Source of the DNA: Chloroflexota bacterium
GTDB taxonomy: Bacteria; Chloroflexota; Anaerolineae; Anaerolineales; Anaerolineaceae
Assembly (NCBI GenBank): GCA_021372725.1
Contig: JAJFTV010000139.1
Coordinates: forward strand, 1-54,306
Reading direction: 5' to 3'
DNA length: 54,306 bases
Within the stretch, counting starts at the first letter, position 1, and each line of letters opens with the position of its first letter. The position numbers were made by a program, and so were the translations under genes. Under the pieces are notes generated by a model that was not told where the DNA came from, did no database searches, and saw only the letters and a program-made list of their open reading frames with translations. Shown one piece after another: positions 9,474 to 19,617 of this stretch.

Positions 9474-11726
9474 CTAGCCACCAGGGGTGGGGGTTGATTC
9501 AGATGACTCACCGGAACCGGGAACGGCTGTATCGGTGGCGAGCGGAGTGGGTGTACTGGTTACAAAGAAGGTGGATTCCCATGGGTACAGACGGCTGGGT
9601 TTATCGTAAAAATAATATTCCAGTACTCTGCGGAAGATCGGCGCCGCAATATCCGAGCCTTGCCCGGCACATTCCGCCAGGACCACTACGGCAATATCGG
9701 GGCGTGTTTCACTATTCATATCCGTATACCCTGTAAACCAGGCATGAGGCTCTTCACAGTTTCCTGTGGCTGTGCCGGTTTTCCCGTACACATTTACATT
9801 CAGGCTGGAAAATTCGCGGTAAGCCGTCCCACGCGGATCCGCGACAACCATGTGCATGGCTTCCCGGATTGCAGCAAGATTATCCTCGGTGACCGGCAGT
9901 TGACCCTTTACGACAGGTTTGAATTCATAAGTAACGTTGTTATTGGGGTCGACAATTTTTTCAATCAACTGGGGTTGGTACAGCGTACCTCCGTTGCCCA
10001 ATGCCGCAGTAAAATAGGCCGTTTGCAGCGGTGTGGCGAGCATCGCCCCTTGCCCAAATGCGAGCTGGACTGAATCTCCTTCGGTTTGGGGATTGGGAAT
10101 GGTCCCTGCCTCTTCTGCGACCTGGTCAATACCCGTGGCGCTGCCCAGGCCAAAAGAGCGAGCCAGTTCAGGCAGCAGGTTGGGCATACCCTGACGGTAC
10201 AAGTCGAGGCCAATATGGTAGAAGTACGGGTTGCAGGAGCGCATCAAACCTTCTTGCAGTGTCAGCAAGCCGCTGGGAGCCAGCGTTCTGCCATGATAGT
10301 TATAGGTCCAGTCGTAAAGCGTGATACCGGGAAGCTCGGTAAAGGAATGCTGGCAATCATACGTTGTCTGCGGGGTGTACACACCACTTTCCAGTGCGGC
10401 CGCCATGGTGATGATCTTGAAGATCGAGCCAAGAGGATATAAGCCTTGAGTTGCACGGTTAAGCAGCGGGCGATCATTCGATTCCAACACCATCCCCAAA
10501 GAATAACCGCTGTTTAGATTTTCTGCCTGGAACAGGTTTGGGTCATAATCAGGCGAGGAAGCCATAGCCAGAACACGCCCGCTATCCACTTCCATCACCA
10601 CAATCGCACCGGTAAACCCTTCCAGCGAACGCTGGACATCGTTCTGAAAGGTAGCATCAAATGTGGTGTAGATTGAAGATGCCGGTTCTGCCTGAGTTTG
10701 TGCCAGGCGGGTAACAATTTGACCGGCACTGTTTACAACATAAACAGATACCCCCCTCTTACCCGCCAGATACTCCTCACCCCATTTCTCCAGGCCTGTG
10801 GTTCCGACCTTCTCATCGCCACGGTAACCCAGCCTGCGGTATTCTTCAAGATCCTCAGCATAGATGGGCTGAACATAACCCACTGTTTGGGGAGCAATTT
10901 CGCCATAATAGAAGCGGGCTCGATAATCGGTCATCACCAGGCCATCCAGAGACGAGAGGATCGACATTCGTTCATCAACCGCCTGACGGGTGGCTTCACC
11001 GACAGAGATGTACCAGTCATCCCCGGCATTCTCGTATAACGAATAAATCGCTTCGGTCGTTTTTCCGGTCAGCAGAGACAAATTGACCAGGAGAGTTCCT
11101 TCTTCACCATCCTCAATTTGACCGGGGATAATCCCCAGGGATACTGCATCCGTTTCGGCGGCAATGGCATCGCCATCACGGTCATAGATATTCCCGCGGG
11201 CAGGTACCGAGTAGTCAATAGCCAGATAATTTCCGTCCACAAGTTCCGGCAGGATCATGTTTTCCTGCCATTGAACCAGCCACTGTCCGTTTTCCAGCGA
11301 CAGGTTCATCACCATGTCACGTTGAAGATCACCGATGGTTGCTGTGTGGTATGTAACACTGTAAGCAACCTGTGCGGATGTTGGATTGGTCAGAGAGGAA
11401 AGTACTTTATAATCAAATGTTTTAAGTGTAAGGTTGATAGCCGCATCGTCATATTTTTTTGTAAAGTCTTCCAGGGTAATTGCTTCCCGGGTTAGTGGCG
11501 TCAGATACGAATACAACAGTTCGTAGTTTTCATCCTTCCAGGTTTGTAAAAATTTTTCAGCCGCTTTTTGTGTATCCGGTACGCGAGTGGTGCTTACCTG
11601 AGGGCCAGGCAAGGTTGCTGTGGAAGCGATAGCCTGTGTTGATTTCGTTCCATTCGCAGCTTCCGGCTGGCAGGAAAATATTAAAACATCAATCAAAAGG
11701 AAAAGGAGTATTACGCGAAGTTTCAT
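9474..11726 (-). CDS. Class B penicillin-binding protein, lipoprotein with NTF2-like domain
   Basis: Peptidoglycan DD-transpeptidase of the PBP2/MecA architecture, 750 residues. The frame runs back to 11795, but GGAGG just before the ATG at 11726 gives [19 protein letters not shown], a lipoprotein signal. Residues about 50-170 resemble the NTF2-like MecA N-terminal domain ([20 protein letters not shown]). The PBP dimerisation region ([14 protein letters not shown]) follows, then the transpeptidase domain with SIFK (S434 as nucleophile, K437), SCN (S497, N499) and KTG (K649). The tail is Ser/Thr/Pro rich. No elongasome genes (mreB, rodA) are near; it sits between maf and rsgA. The MecA-like N-domain is widespread and does not by itself mean beta-lactam resistance. 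Confidence 0.93.
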   Translation of the reverse strand: MKLRVILLFLLIDVLIFSCQPEAANGTKSTQAIASTATLPGPQVSTTRVPDTQKAAEKFLQTWKDENYELLYSYLTPLTREAITLEDFTKKYDDAAINLTLKTFDYKVLSSLTNPTSAQVAYSVTYHTATIGDLQRDMVMNLSLENGQWLVQWQENMILPELVDGNYLAIDYSVPARGNIYDRDGDAIAAETDAVSLGIIPGQIEDGEEGTLLVNLSLLTGKTTEAIYSLYENAGDDWYISVGEATRQAVDERMSILSSLDGLVMTDYRARFYYGEIAPQTVGYVQPIYAEDLEEYRRLGYRGDEKVGTTGLEKWGEEYLAGKRGVSVYVVNSAGQIVTRLAQTQAEPASSIYTTFDATFQNDVQRSLEGFTGAIVVMEVDSGRVLAMASSPDYDPNLFQAENLNSGYSLGMVLESNDRPLLNRATQGLYPLGSIFKIITMAAALESGVYTPQTTYDCQHSFTELPGITLYDWTYNYHGRTLAPSGLLTLQEGLMRSCNPYFYHIGLDLYRQGMPNLLPELARSFGLGSATGIDQVAEEAGTIPNPQTEGDSVQLAFGQGAMLATPLQTAYFTAALGNGGTLYQPQLIEKIVDPNNNVTYEFKPVVKGQLPVTEDNLAAIREAMHMVVADPRGTAYREFSSLNVNVYGKTGTATGNCEEPHAWFTGYTDMNSETRPDIAVVVLAECAGQGSDIAAPIFRRVLEYYFYDKPSRLYPWESTFFVTSTPTPLATDTAVPGSGESSESTPTPGG

Positions 11727-11766
11727 CAAATCATTCCTCCAACTGCGTGGGGATCCCCCCAGGATC

Positions 11767-12438
11767 TCAACCCACATCCAACCCTGCCAGCACATCCCGT
11801 GTTACCGGGCAATCATAATCAAGATGTTGTTGGCAGGAAAGCGCAGTTTCAACGGGAGCCACAATTCCAATTTTTTTCATCATACGAACAAGATGACAAA
11901 GCGGTAGGCCCATCACATTGGCAAAACAGCCATTAAAGCCGGTCACCGGGTGAAAGGTTTTATTTTGAATGGCATAGGCTCCGGCTTTGTCCATCGGATC
12001 TCCGGACAGTACGTAGGCCTCGATTTCTTCATCAGAATAATCACGCATGGCAACCAAAGTACGGCAGCGATCGAAAGACCATCGGTGATCCGACACGCGA
12101 TAAATTGCCAGGGCGGTGAACACCTCATGAGACCGGTCGCGTAAATGCAGCAACATTCGGCGTGCGTCAGCTTCATCAAGTGGTTTCCCCAATACCCTGT
12201 TCCCATCGGCCACAGTTGTGTCAGCCGCCAGGATGAGATCCGCAGCGCCCATTTTGTTTAGAGGATGAACAGCGGCACGTGCTTTCATTTCCGCCAGACG
12301 TGAGACGTATAATTCCGGCGATTCGCTCACCGCACGGCTTTCATCTGCTTCAACAGGACGTGTGATAAAATCCCAACCGGTCCATTCAAGCATTTCATGT
12401 CGGCGTGGAGAGCCAGAAGCCAATACGATTAAGGGCAT
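11767..12438 (-). CDS. maf: Maf-like nucleoside triphosphate pyrophosphatase
   Basis: House-cleaning nucleotide pyrophosphatase of the Maf/HAM1 superfamily, which hydrolyses non-canonical or excess NTPs to NMPs. The start at 12438 gives the standard [17 protein letters not shown] opening; the longer frame to 12456 adds six residues. Conserved parts are ASGSPRR (7-13), [16 protein letters not shown] and [16 protein letters not shown]-terminal extension of about 40 residues beyond the usual Maf end contains two cysteines ([10 protein letters not shown]). It is the first gene of the maf-PBP-rsgA group, with a 40-base gap to the PBP gene. Which subfamily (dTTPase or 7-methyl-GTPase) it belongs to was not resolved. 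Confidence 0.93.
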   Translation of the reverse strand: MPLIVLASGSPRRHEMLEWTGWDFITRPVEADESRAVSESPELYVSRLAEMKARAAVHPLNKMGAADLILAADTTVADGNRVLGKPLDEADARRMLLHLRDRSHEVFTALAIYRVSDHRWSFDRCRTLVAMRDYSDEEIEAYVLSGDPMDKAGAYAIQNKTFHPVTGFNGCFANVMGLPLCHLVRMMKKIGIVAPVETALSCQQHLDYDCPVTRDVLAGLDVG

Positions 12439-12484
12439 ATTCAGCGATTCTAACACATCCCCGGAGCTAATTCTTCAGTCGTTA

Positions 12485-12490
12485 TATAAT
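12485..12490 (+). promoter_or_regulatory. Candidate -10 element for a leaderless SLC13 transcript
   Basis: A perfect TATAAT lies 7 bases before the ATG at 12498, which would place the transcription start at or next to the start codon. No Shine-Dalgarno sequence exists in the short gap. A convincing -35 box was not found, so support is limited. Confidence 0.35.
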
Positions 12491-12497
12491 AAAATTT

Positions 12498-14345
12498 ATG
12501 AATATGACAATACCGCAATGGCTTTTGATTAGTATTGTGACGCTGACGATGACCGGTGTGATTGCAAACCGGATCCGTCTGGATATTGCCGCATTGTTGA
12601 CGGCTGTTTTATTGGGGATTCTCCAATATGCGGGGTTAGGCATGCTGGGTACGACGGGGTCAAAACAAGCCGCCAGTCTGGCCATCTCCGGTTTTGGGCA
12701 GCCAGTAGTCATTACACTCCTGTCGCTATTTATCATCGCAAAGGGGCTTGATAAAAGCGGATTAATGCGCTGGATTGCCACCCGACTGATCAAGGTAGGA
12801 GGTAATGACGAAGGTCATCTTATCGGGTTGTTGGCTGCAATTACAGCAGTTTTTTCGCTTTTTATCAATAATGTTGCCGCAGGTATATTGGTACTTCCCA
12901 CCGCCATGGAAATCAGCCGCCGGACCGGCATCAAGCCCAGCAAACTCCTTATTCCTGTATCGTACGGCAGTTTATTGGGAGGAATGGCCACTTACTTCAC
13001 CACTGCCAATATCGTCATGAGTGATTTGCTTGCCATTGCCAATCCGCCCCAACCACCGCTTAAACTGCTGGATTTTGCCCTGACGGGAGGATTGATTGCC
13101 TTCGTGGGTATCCTCTTTTTGAGCATTTTTGGCAAGCGCTTGCTGCCGGATCGCGAACCGGCGTCGGATCAAGCCTTGCAACACCTGACCGGCAGTGAGC
13201 TGGAAAGTTTTTACCATATCCAGGAACGCTTATGGGATGCCAGGATCATGCCCGGTTCCCCGGTAATTGGAAAAACAATGGAGGAGATTGGGCTTGGTTT
13301 TCACTGGGGTATTTCCATCGTCGCATTCCGCAAAGAGAAAGAAAATATCTATATCCCCTCTTATTCTCAACACGTTCTGGGATTGTACGACACCCTTATC
13401 GTCATCGGCAGGGAGGAAAAGGTTCTCCAATTGCAGAAACTTAATTTGGAAATTAGTAAAGCCCAGGAGAACGGCTCACTCAGCCAACAGGGGATCATAT
13501 TTGCTGAAGTAATTCTTTCACCCCACTCTATGGCACAGCGGCAAACGTTGAAAGAAATTGAATTCAGGCAGAGATATGGATTATCGGTGGTTGCCCTGCG
13601 CCGGCATGATGCAATCCACCGCACCGATGTGGGTGACTTTAAGCTCGCTTTTGGTGATTCGCTTCTGGTAATCGGCCCAAATCAGAGGTTCATGGAGTTA
13701 AAAAAATCTCCGGATTTCATTATTTTTGAACCAAATCCGGCAGACCAGCCTTTGGATAAAAAACTGGCGCTTCAATCTTCATTTATGCTAATGGCTGCCG
13801 TCATAGCATCCATCATTGGGGTTCCGATTTACCTTAGTATGCTTTTTGCAGCCTTGCTGACCATTATTTTCAAGGTGATTACACCTGAAGAGGCTTATCG
13901 ATCCATCGAGTGGCAGGCCATTTTTATTGTCGCCGGCATGTACGCAGTCAGTCTTGCGATGGTCAATACAGGTTTGGCATCCATGTTTGGTACGGCAATC
14001 ACCCGTATGGTAGCCCCTCTGGGCCCCCTCGGGGTAGCCGGCAGCGCCTTCCTGTTGAGTGCCGCACTGACCCAGATCATCGGCGGACAGGTGACTGCCA
14101 TGGTTGCCGGACCGGTGGTGATCACCGCAGCAGTGCTGACGAATGTCAATCCCCAGGCAGTCGCGGTTGCTGCGGCGATTGGCTGTTCAAGTTCATTCTT
14201 TACGCCCATATCTCACCCTGTCAACACCCTGATGGTGGGACCGGCCAATTACCGTTTCTCAGATTATGCCCGGGTAGGTTGGCCGTTGTTTGTGCTGAGT
14301 TTTGTTTTTCTTCTGGCAGGGCTTTCGCTTTTTTGGGGTTTGTAA
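12498..14345 (+). CDS. SLC13/DASS-type permease with two TrkA-C (RCK_C) domains
   Basis: Membrane transporter of the anion permease (ArsB/NhaD-like, CitMHS/SLC13) superfamily, 615 residues. An N-terminal half of membrane helices (about 1-215) includes INNVAAGILVLPTAMEISRR. Two soluble RCK_C domains follow: one after ERLWDARIMPGSPVIGKTME and a second after QRQTLKEIEFRQRYGLSVVA. The second helical bundle ends with PISHPVNTLMVGPANY. Proteins of this layout carry sulfate, dicarboxylates or other anions with Na+, and the TrkA-C domains probably sense a small ligand. The substrate is unknown. The gene is divergent from maf with only about 60 bases between starts. It lacks a ribosome-binding site and may be leaderless. 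Confidence 0.88.
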   Translation: MNMTIPQWLLISIVTLTMTGVIANRIRLDIAALLTAVLLGILQYAGLGMLGTTGSKQAASLAISGFGQPVVITLLSLFIIAKGLDKSGLMRWIATRLIKVGGNDEGHLIGLLAAITAVFSLFINNVAAGILVLPTAMEISRRTGIKPSKLLIPVSYGSLLGGMATYFTTANIVMSDLLAIANPPQPPLKLLDFALTGGLIAFVGILFLSIFGKRLLPDREPASDQALQHLTGSELESFYHIQERLWDARIMPGSPVIGKTMEEIGLGFHWGISIVAFRKEKENIYIPSYSQHVLGLYDTLIVIGREEKVLQLQKLNLEISKAQENGSLSQQGIIFAEVILSPHSMAQRQTLKEIEFRQRYGLSVVALRRHDAIHRTDVGDFKLAFGDSLLVIGPNQRFMELKKSPDFIIFEPNPADQPLDKKLALQSSFMLMAAVIASIIGVPIYLSMLFAALLTIIFKVITPEEAYRSIEWQAIFIVAGMYAVSLAMVNTGLASMFGTAITRMVAPLGPLGVAGSAFLLSAALTQIIGGQVTAMVAGPVVITAAVLTNVNPQAVAVAAAIGCSSSFFTPISHPVNTLMVGPANYRFSDYARVGWPLFVLSFVFLLAGLSLFWGL

Positions 14346-14500
14346 ATTGGGTCAAAAACAGGTCCTGAATTCTTTTGAATTCAACTCCTCTGGACATCTT
14401 CTCGATCTTCGGCGCTCTACGCTTTGGCGTTCTACCCTGTCCTATTCATTTACTCCGTTGTAAAATGTCTTAAATCCCTTTGCACCTTTTGGAGGCATTC

Positions 14501-15073
14501 ATGCATTTGTTACAGGAGCGTATCCGCAAAGACGGTCGCAATTTGGGAAACGGCATTCTGAAGGTCGACGGTTTCATTAATCACATGGTGGACCCGGTAC
14601 TGATGGATGAATGCGGAAAAGAATTCGGGCGATTGTTTGGCCGCCTGGGTGCCAGGTTAATCCTGACGGCCGAAATATCGGGCATTGCGCCCGCCCTCAT
14701 GGCCGGGCGCAGTTTGAACCTGCCGGTGGTTTACGCGCGCAAACACAAACCGGTCACCATGCCCAACAAGGTATATCTCACCACCGCGCCCTCCCATACA
14801 AAAGGTGTCCAGGTAGAGCTGATCGTATCCCCTGAATATCTTCCACGCGACACACCTGTGTTGATCATCGATGATTTTCTTGCATCCGGTGAAACGATAT
14901 TAGGCCTGGTCCGTCTGGTGGAAGCCGCCGGGGCAAATCTGGTTGGAATCGGGGCCCTGATCGAAAAATCATTTGAAGGCGGCCGGGAAAGACTTAAGTC
15001 GCTCAATGTTCCCATCGAGACGCTGGTTTGCATCACTTCAATGGATGATGAAAAGTTTGAATTTGCAGAATAA
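14501..15073 (+). CDS. xpt: Xanthine phosphoribosyltransferase
   Basis: Purine salvage enzyme that converts xanthine and PRPP to XMP, 190 residues, matching the family. The longer frame begins at 14480, but GGAGG six bases before the ATG at 14501 gives the standard start MHLLQERIRKDGRNLGNGIL. The PRPP-binding loop is VLIIDDFLASGETI. The conserved NHMVDP and YARKHKP segments are visible. It is followed 27 bases later by guaA, which aminates XMP to GMP, so the pair forms a complete xanthine-to-GMP route. No purine riboswitch signature was found in the 155 bases upstream. Confidence 0.95.
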   Translation: MHLLQERIRKDGRNLGNGILKVDGFINHMVDPVLMDECGKEFGRLFGRLGARLILTAEISGIAPALMAGRSLNLPVVYARKHKPVTMPNKVYLTTAPSHTKGVQVELIVSPEYLPRDTPVLIIDDFLASGETILGLVRLVEAAGANLVGIGALIEKSFEGGRERLKSLNVPIETLVCITSMDDEKFEFAE

Positions 15074-15100
15074 GAAAGCCACAAGGACGGTTAATGGATC

Positions 15101-16642
15101 ATGGATACCATCATAATTCTTGATTACGGTTCACAATACAGCCAGTTGATAGCCCGCAAGGTGCGGGAAAACCATGTTTACTGTGAATTGCTGCCCTGGG
15201 ATGCCTCCGCTGACAAGGTGTCCGCTTATCATCCGAAAGGCTTTATCCTGTCCGGAAGCCCGTACTCTGTATACGACCCGGGCGCACCAACCCTGCCGGA
15301 TTACATTCTGCAAAGCGGGCTGCCGGTATTGGGCATCTGCTACGGTATGCATCTCCTCACCCATGCTTTACAGGGCAAGGTGGCTCCGTCAGGGGAGCGC
15401 GAATATGGCCTGGCCCAGTTTGAGTGTGCTGAAGACAGCGTCTTATTCCCATCCGGTTCACAACAGGTATGGATGTCACATGGTGACCGCACTGAACAAC
15501 CGCCTGAAGGGTTTACTGTAATCGGACACAGTGACAACAGTCCGATTGCGGCCATTGCCGATGCCCAGCGCCATTATTACGGATTACAGTTTCACCCCGA
15601 AGTCCACCATACCCCCGGTGGAAAGGAAATCCTGCGGCGCTTTGCCGTGGATATCTGTGGAGCCAAAGCGGAGTGGACGGCCGAATCCATTATCCAGCAA
15701 GCGGTGGAAAAAATCCGTACCCAGGTGGGCAGCTCAACTGTTCTTTCGGCAGTCAGCGGCGGGGTTGATTCCAGCGTTGCCACTGCCCTGGTTCAAAAGG
15801 CAGTGGGAAAACAACTGACGGCAGTATTTGTAAACCACGGGCTGCTGCGAAAGGATGAACCCCAACAGGTGGAGGCAGCCCTGAAAGGCGTGCTTGGAAT
15901 CAACCTGGTTACTGTGGATGCGGTGGACAAATTCATGGGACTGCTAAAAGGCATCACCAATCCCGAAGAGAAACGCCGCATCATTGGCGCCACCTTCATC
16001 CGGGTCTTCGAAGAACACGCCCGCCAGATCGGGCTCCCGCCCTTTCTTGTCCAGGGAACCATTTACCCGGATGTGGTCGAATCCAGCGCTCCGGACCGTT
16101 CCAAAGCCGCCCGCATCAAGACACACCATAATGTCGGCGGACTGCCTCCGGATCTCGGGTTCAAACTGGTGGAACCGCTGCGTTACCTGTTCAAGGATGA
16201 AGTGCGCGCGGTGGGTGAGGCTCTGGGTCTTCCCCGCCAACTGGTATGGCGCCAGCCGTTCCCCGGCCCGGGACTGGCCGTCCGCTGTCTGGGCGAGATC
16301 ACCCACGAAAGGCTTGAGCGGCTGCGGGCTGCCGATGCGATCTTCACCGGTGAACTGGATCACGAAGGGCTGTTGTTTTCCGACCAGGGTGGCAGCGCAC
16401 AGGCATTTGCGGTACTGCTGCCGGTGCGCTCGGTGGGTGTAATGGGTGACCAGCGCACTTATGATGAAACGATCGCACTTCGGGCAGTATCCACTGAGGA
16501 TTTCATGACCGCTGACTGGATGCCGCTGCCGCATAATCTGTTGGCGCGGGTATCCAATCGAATCGTCAATGAGGTGGCCGGCGTCAATCGCGTGGTATAC
16601 GACATCACCAGCAAACCCCCCTCGACCATCGAGTGGGAATAA
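15101..16642 (+). CDS. guaA: GMP synthase (glutamine-hydrolysing)
   Basis: Converts XMP, ATP and glutamine to GMP, 513 residues, standard length. The N-terminal class I glutamine amidotransferase has nucleophile C80 in GICYGMHLL and the FHPEVHHT histidine/glutamate pair. The ATP pyrophosphatase domain has the P-loop SAVSGGVDSSVATAL. The C-terminal dimerisation/XMP-binding domain includes RQPFPGPGLAVRCLGEI and ends with PSTIEWE, the family-typical ending. It lies immediately after xpt and is probably co-transcribed. Long reading frames on the opposite strand here are non-coding shadows. Confidence 0.97.
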   Translation: MDTIIILDYGSQYSQLIARKVRENHVYCELLPWDASADKVSAYHPKGFILSGSPYSVYDPGAPTLPDYILQSGLPVLGICYGMHLLTHALQGKVAPSGEREYGLAQFECAEDSVLFPSGSQQVWMSHGDRTEQPPEGFTVIGHSDNSPIAAIADAQRHYYGLQFHPEVHHTPGGKEILRRFAVDICGAKAEWTAESIIQQAVEKIRTQVGSSTVLSAVSGGVDSSVATALVQKAVGKQLTAVFVNHGLLRKDEPQQVEAALKGVLGINLVTVDAVDKFMGLLKGITNPEEKRRIIGATFIRVFEEHARQIGLPPFLVQGTIYPDVVESSAPDRSKAARIKTHHNVGGLPPDLGFKLVEPLRYLFKDEVRAVGEALGLPRQLVWRQPFPGPGLAVRCLGEITHERLERLRAADAIFTGELDHEGLLFSDQGGSAQAFAVLLPVRSVGVMGDQRTYDETIALRAVSTEDFMTADWMPLPHNLLARVSNRIVNEVAGVNRVVYDITSKPPSTIEWE

Positions 16643-16711
16643 GTAATTTGTGGCCAAAATCCGAATAATCCGACTGTCAAAATGAATAGATAGGTTATGG
16701 AGGAAGAAAGT

Positions 16712-17302
16712 GTGAATATCGAGATACGTAAATTGACATCTGATCTCGCAATGGATTATGTGCATTTTTTTGATACGACACCACATTCCGACAATATAGA
16801 GGATCACAAATGTTATTGTGTGTGTTGGTGCAATGATGACTACGAAGGTAAAGATTTTTCGACACCGGATAAAAGAAGAGATTACGCCATCCAATATGTC
16901 AAGGGTAACAACATACAAGGCTATCTAGCCTATCGTGATGATGAGGTCGTGGGGTGGTGCAATGCCAATACGAAGTCGGATTGCCTGAAATGCTGTAGCT
17001 GGCAGATGTTTATGGGTTCCATACCTACAGACGAAACCATCCCAGGCGTAAAGGTGAAATCGATTTTTTGTTTTGCGATTGCACCGGAGATGAAAAGAAA
17101 GGGGATTGCAAAACGATTCCTGGAACGTGTCTGTCAAGATGCGGCTCGTGACGGTTTTGATTTTGTGGAGGCATATCCAAATAAAGAATTCATTGATGAA
17201 GCTGAGGATTTTATGGGTCCTGTCAAATTGTTTATAAAAAGCGGTTTTAGCGTGTATTATGAGACAGAACATAAATTTGTTATGAGGAAGCAGTTAAAAT
17301 AA
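16712..17302 (+). CDS. GNAT family N-acetyltransferase
   Basis: A Gcn5-related acetyltransferase of about 196 residues that transfers acetyl from acetyl-CoA to an unknown amine. The acetyl-CoA-binding motif A is visible as FCFAIAPEMKRKGIAKRFL, followed by VEAYPNKEF and a C-terminal FIKSGFSVYYET typical of the fold. A cysteine cluster near the N-terminus (HKCYCVCWC) and SDCLKCCSW further on are unusual for GNATs but recur in a subfamily of small uncharacterised ones. GGAGG overlaps a possible ATG at 16697, so the GTG at 16712, eight bases downstream, is the better start. Codon use is AT-richer than in the neighbouring guaA, which may hint at acquisition. Confidence 0.82.
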   Translation: MNIEIRKLTSDLAMDYVHFFDTTPHSDNIEDHKCYCVCWCNDDYEGKDFSTPDKRRDYAIQYVKGNNIQGYLAYRDDEVVGWCNANTKSDCLKCCSWQMFMGSIPTDETIPGVKVKSIFCFAIAPEMKRKGIAKRFLERVCQDAARDGFDFVEAYPNKEFIDEAEDFMGPVKLFIKSGFSVYYETEHKFVMRKQLK

Positions 17303-17691
17303 CTCAGTATTTCATGAATTTTTTCATGTTCGCTTCAGCATCAATGAGCTAATCAACCTGTCAAGCTCAACTTATGGTAGTCCCGTCTGATAGATTTTTA
17401 ATTGCAGAAAGTCAGACACTCTATAGGATTGGGATAATTGGTATCAAACAAAACCAAATGAAATCAAATTATTTGTACAAAAAACTTAGAACCTGATTTC
17501 TTTTGACAAGTGGGAACAAAAGATAACATACTCAACAGCTAACCCTCTTCCGAATTCGGATGGGGGTTTTTATGGATGATATTTTGATGAGTTGAATTAT
17601 TCAATACGCTCATTATTTGTGCTCTTCTGAGGAAAATCAAATATAATAGTTTGAAGGAGAAGGAGAAGGTTAAAAGAGCATCAATGAGATA
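17303..17691 (+). other. Intergenic region, 389 bases, AT-rich
   Basis: No gene was recognised. The stretch holds a possible promoter (TTGACA at 17503-17508, CATACT at 17527-17532, spacer 18) immediately ahead of the hairpin listed next. A TATAAT at 17642-17647 with a poor -35 may serve the FHA-protein gene. The remainder shows no clear structure. Confidence 0.4.
17543..17571 (+). terminator. Rho-independent terminator
   Basis: A stem of about 10 pairs (CCCTCTTCCG with CGGATGGGGG, one mismatch and one G-U) around an AATT loop is followed by TTTTT. It lies 240 bases after the GNAT gene, pointing the same way, so it may end that transcript or a short unknown RNA. Confidence 0.6.
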
Positions 17692-19617
17692 ATGAAAAAA
17701 AATTTACCAACTCCTCTTCAGTTTGAAAGAGTCGTCGGGGGAATGGCACTGTTCCTTACAATCGTGCTGGGTTTATCCGCACTGGTGCTCCCCGTATCTG
17801 CCCAAACTGCCAACTCAGTCAGCGTAACCGGTCTGGATATCACCAGCTTTCCGTTGGTGAAGTTTTTCCTGCAGGTGACCAATGTTGAGGGTAAAATCGT
17901 CAACGACCTGCAGCCGGATCAACTGGAAATCATGGAAGACGGCTTTGTCCGCCCGGTAACAGAGCTGACCCGCATACAAACCGGCAGCCAGATCATCCTG
18001 GCCGTCAATGAATCCCCCGCTCTCACCAACCAGATCCAGGGTGTTTCCTATTATCGCACTTTCATGCAAACGCTCGATTCCTGGGCAGCCGCTCTTCCCC
18101 AGGGGCTGGCCGATAATTACAGCTATGTCACCAATAACGGCATCCAGATCGATCAGGTAACCGATCCCGGAATTTTCTCCCAGATGCTGACAGCCTATGA
18201 ACCGGATCTGCTCAACTCGCAGCCTGGATTAACCAGCCTGACCATGGCGTTGGATATGACCACCAATCCCCTGCCCAACGCTTACAGCAAACGAGCTATT
18301 CTGTACATCACCCCCCTGCCGGATGCCGCGTCCCTTGAGTCGCTGCCCAACATATCTCTGCGGGCTGCCCAACTGGGAACGCGGGTATTCATCTGGCTTG
18401 TTGCGCCAGGTTATTCACTGGAAGCACCTGAAATAACTCCGCTGCGTGAGCTTGCCGACCAGAGCGGTGGGGAAATCTTTTTGTTCAACGGTCAGGAGGG
18501 CTTCCCGAACCCCGAGAGTTATTTTGACCCGCTGCGGAATATTTATCAGGTCTCCTATAAATCCGCCGTCACAACCAGCGGAGAACATACCCTGGTGACC
18601 CGCATCAGCCGGCCTGATTTGCAGATCACCGGAGAGCAAATCAAATATACAATCCAGCTCGCTCCACCGAACCCCATTTTTCTCGATCCGCCGTCCCAAA
18701 TCACCCGGTCACTTGTTGCGGAGGATGAAAATAATACCCTGGTACCTTCTGAAATACCGATCAATATCCTGGTGGAGTTCCCGGATGGATATCCGCGCGA
18801 GCTGCAAACAAGCCGGCTATTTGTCAATGAGGTTGTTACAGCAGAAAATCTGTCAGCTCCCTTTGATCAATTCAACCTGCCGCTGGAAGTATATGAGGAA
18901 AGCAGTGAAATCCATTTGCGGGTGGAGGTTGTCGATGAGCTTGGTATGAGCGCCTCCAGCATCGATACGCTGGTTCAGGTAATTGTCGAAAAACCGGAAC
19001 CTGCTCTCATCACCCGGATTTTTACCGGGCGTGGCCTATCCGTGGTGATCGCAGTATCCATGGCTGCTGTGGTGCTCGGGCTTGTGATTTATTTCACCAG
19101 CCAGAGCAGCGGCAAACGGGTGGCGAAAAAACGTCACCCTGCAAAAAATGACCCGCTCACGCAGCCTGTTCTGATGGGCACTAACCGGCGGAAAGCCACC
19201 AGGGCCGTCATCAACAGCCCGACCATCAGAAAGCCTCCGGAGCCTTCAAATGTCCCTGCCAGGCTTGTAAGGCTTTCGGAAGACGGCATGCCAGTTCCGG
19301 AGCGGGTGATCTCCATTATCCGTCGTGAAACCAGCCTGGGATCTGATCCGCAAACAGCAATCTGCGTTCTGGACAACCCGTCTGTCAGCGCCAACCATGC
19401 CAGGATCTACCAAAACAGTGAAGGCCAGTTTTTTGTTGCCGATGCCGGATCCGTTGCAGGCACCTGGGTGAATTACGACCCCGTCAATGAAAATGGATGT
19501 AAACTGGTTCATTGTGATATTATTCATTTTGGTTTGATGGCATTTCGATTTGAATTGAGCAATCCAGATTGCATACGAAAGCCAATCATAAGCCCTTGCC
19601 AGACGGACAAGTCATGA
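17692..19617 (+). CDS. Membrane protein with extracytoplasmic VWA-like region and cytoplasmic FHA domain
   Basis: A 641-residue protein. Residues 1-38 form a signal/anchor helix ending LPVSAQ. Residues 39-440 are extracytoplasmic; the part around IILAVNESPAL to PGYSLEAPEITPLRELADQSG resembles a von Willebrand A-type fold, as in Chloroflexota VWA proteins, but the metal-site motif is degenerate. One transmembrane helix follows (about 446-468, SVVIAVSMAAVVLGLVIYF). After a basic linker comes an FHA domain (about 535-630) with LGSDPQTAICV and the SANHAR signature near 566. FHA domains bind phosphothreonine peptides. The stop overlaps the start of a PP2C phosphatase gene by four bases, so the two are translated together. 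The likely role is sensing outside and reading phosphorylation inside; the ligand and partner kinase are unknown. Confidence 0.78.
   Translation: MKKNLPTPLQFERVVGGMALFLTIVLGLSALVLPVSAQTANSVSVTGLDITSFPLVKFFLQVTNVEGKIVNDLQPDQLEIMEDGFVRPVTELTRIQTGSQIILAVNESPALTNQIQGVSYYRTFMQTLDSWAAALPQGLADNYSYVTNNGIQIDQVTDPGIFSQMLTAYEPDLLNSQPGLTSLTMALDMTTNPLPNAYSKRAILYITPLPDAASLESLPNISLRAAQLGTRVFIWLVAPGYSLEAPEITPLRELADQSGGEIFLFNGQEGFPNPESYFDPLRNIYQVSYKSAVTTSGEHTLVTRISRPDLQITGEQIKYTIQLAPPNPIFLDPPSQITRSLVAEDENNTLVPSEIPINILVEFPDGYPRELQTSRLFVNEVVTAENLSAPFDQFNLPLEVYEESSEIHLRVEVVDELGMSASSIDTLVQVIVEKPEPALITRIFTGRGLSVVIAVSMAAVVLGLVIYFTSQSSGKRVAKKRHPAKNDPLTQPVLMGTNRRKATRAVINSPTIRKPPEPSNVPARLVRLSEDGMPVPERVISIIRRETSLGSDPQTAICVLDNPSVSANHARIYQNSEGQFFVADAGSVAGTWVNYDPVNENGCKLVHCDIIHFGLMAFRFELSNPDCIRKPIISPCQTDKS

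Noticed and set aside
14346..14500. Purine riboswitch before xpt-guaA
   Set aside because: The conserved three-way junction bases and P1 stem of purine riboswitches were not found. The only structure is a short GAATTC-TTTT-GAATTC repeat, which is probably incidental.
15944..16918. 324-residue open frame opposite guaA
   Set aside because: It lies entirely antisense to an intact, strongly conserved guaA and has no family motif or ribosome-binding site; its length reflects the codon use of the gene opposite.
17503..17571. Short RNA gene between a TTGACA/CATACT promoter and the terminator at 17543
   Set aside because: The predicted transcript would be about 30 bases, essentially only the terminator hairpin, and the -10 is weak. 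It is kept as intergenic description only.
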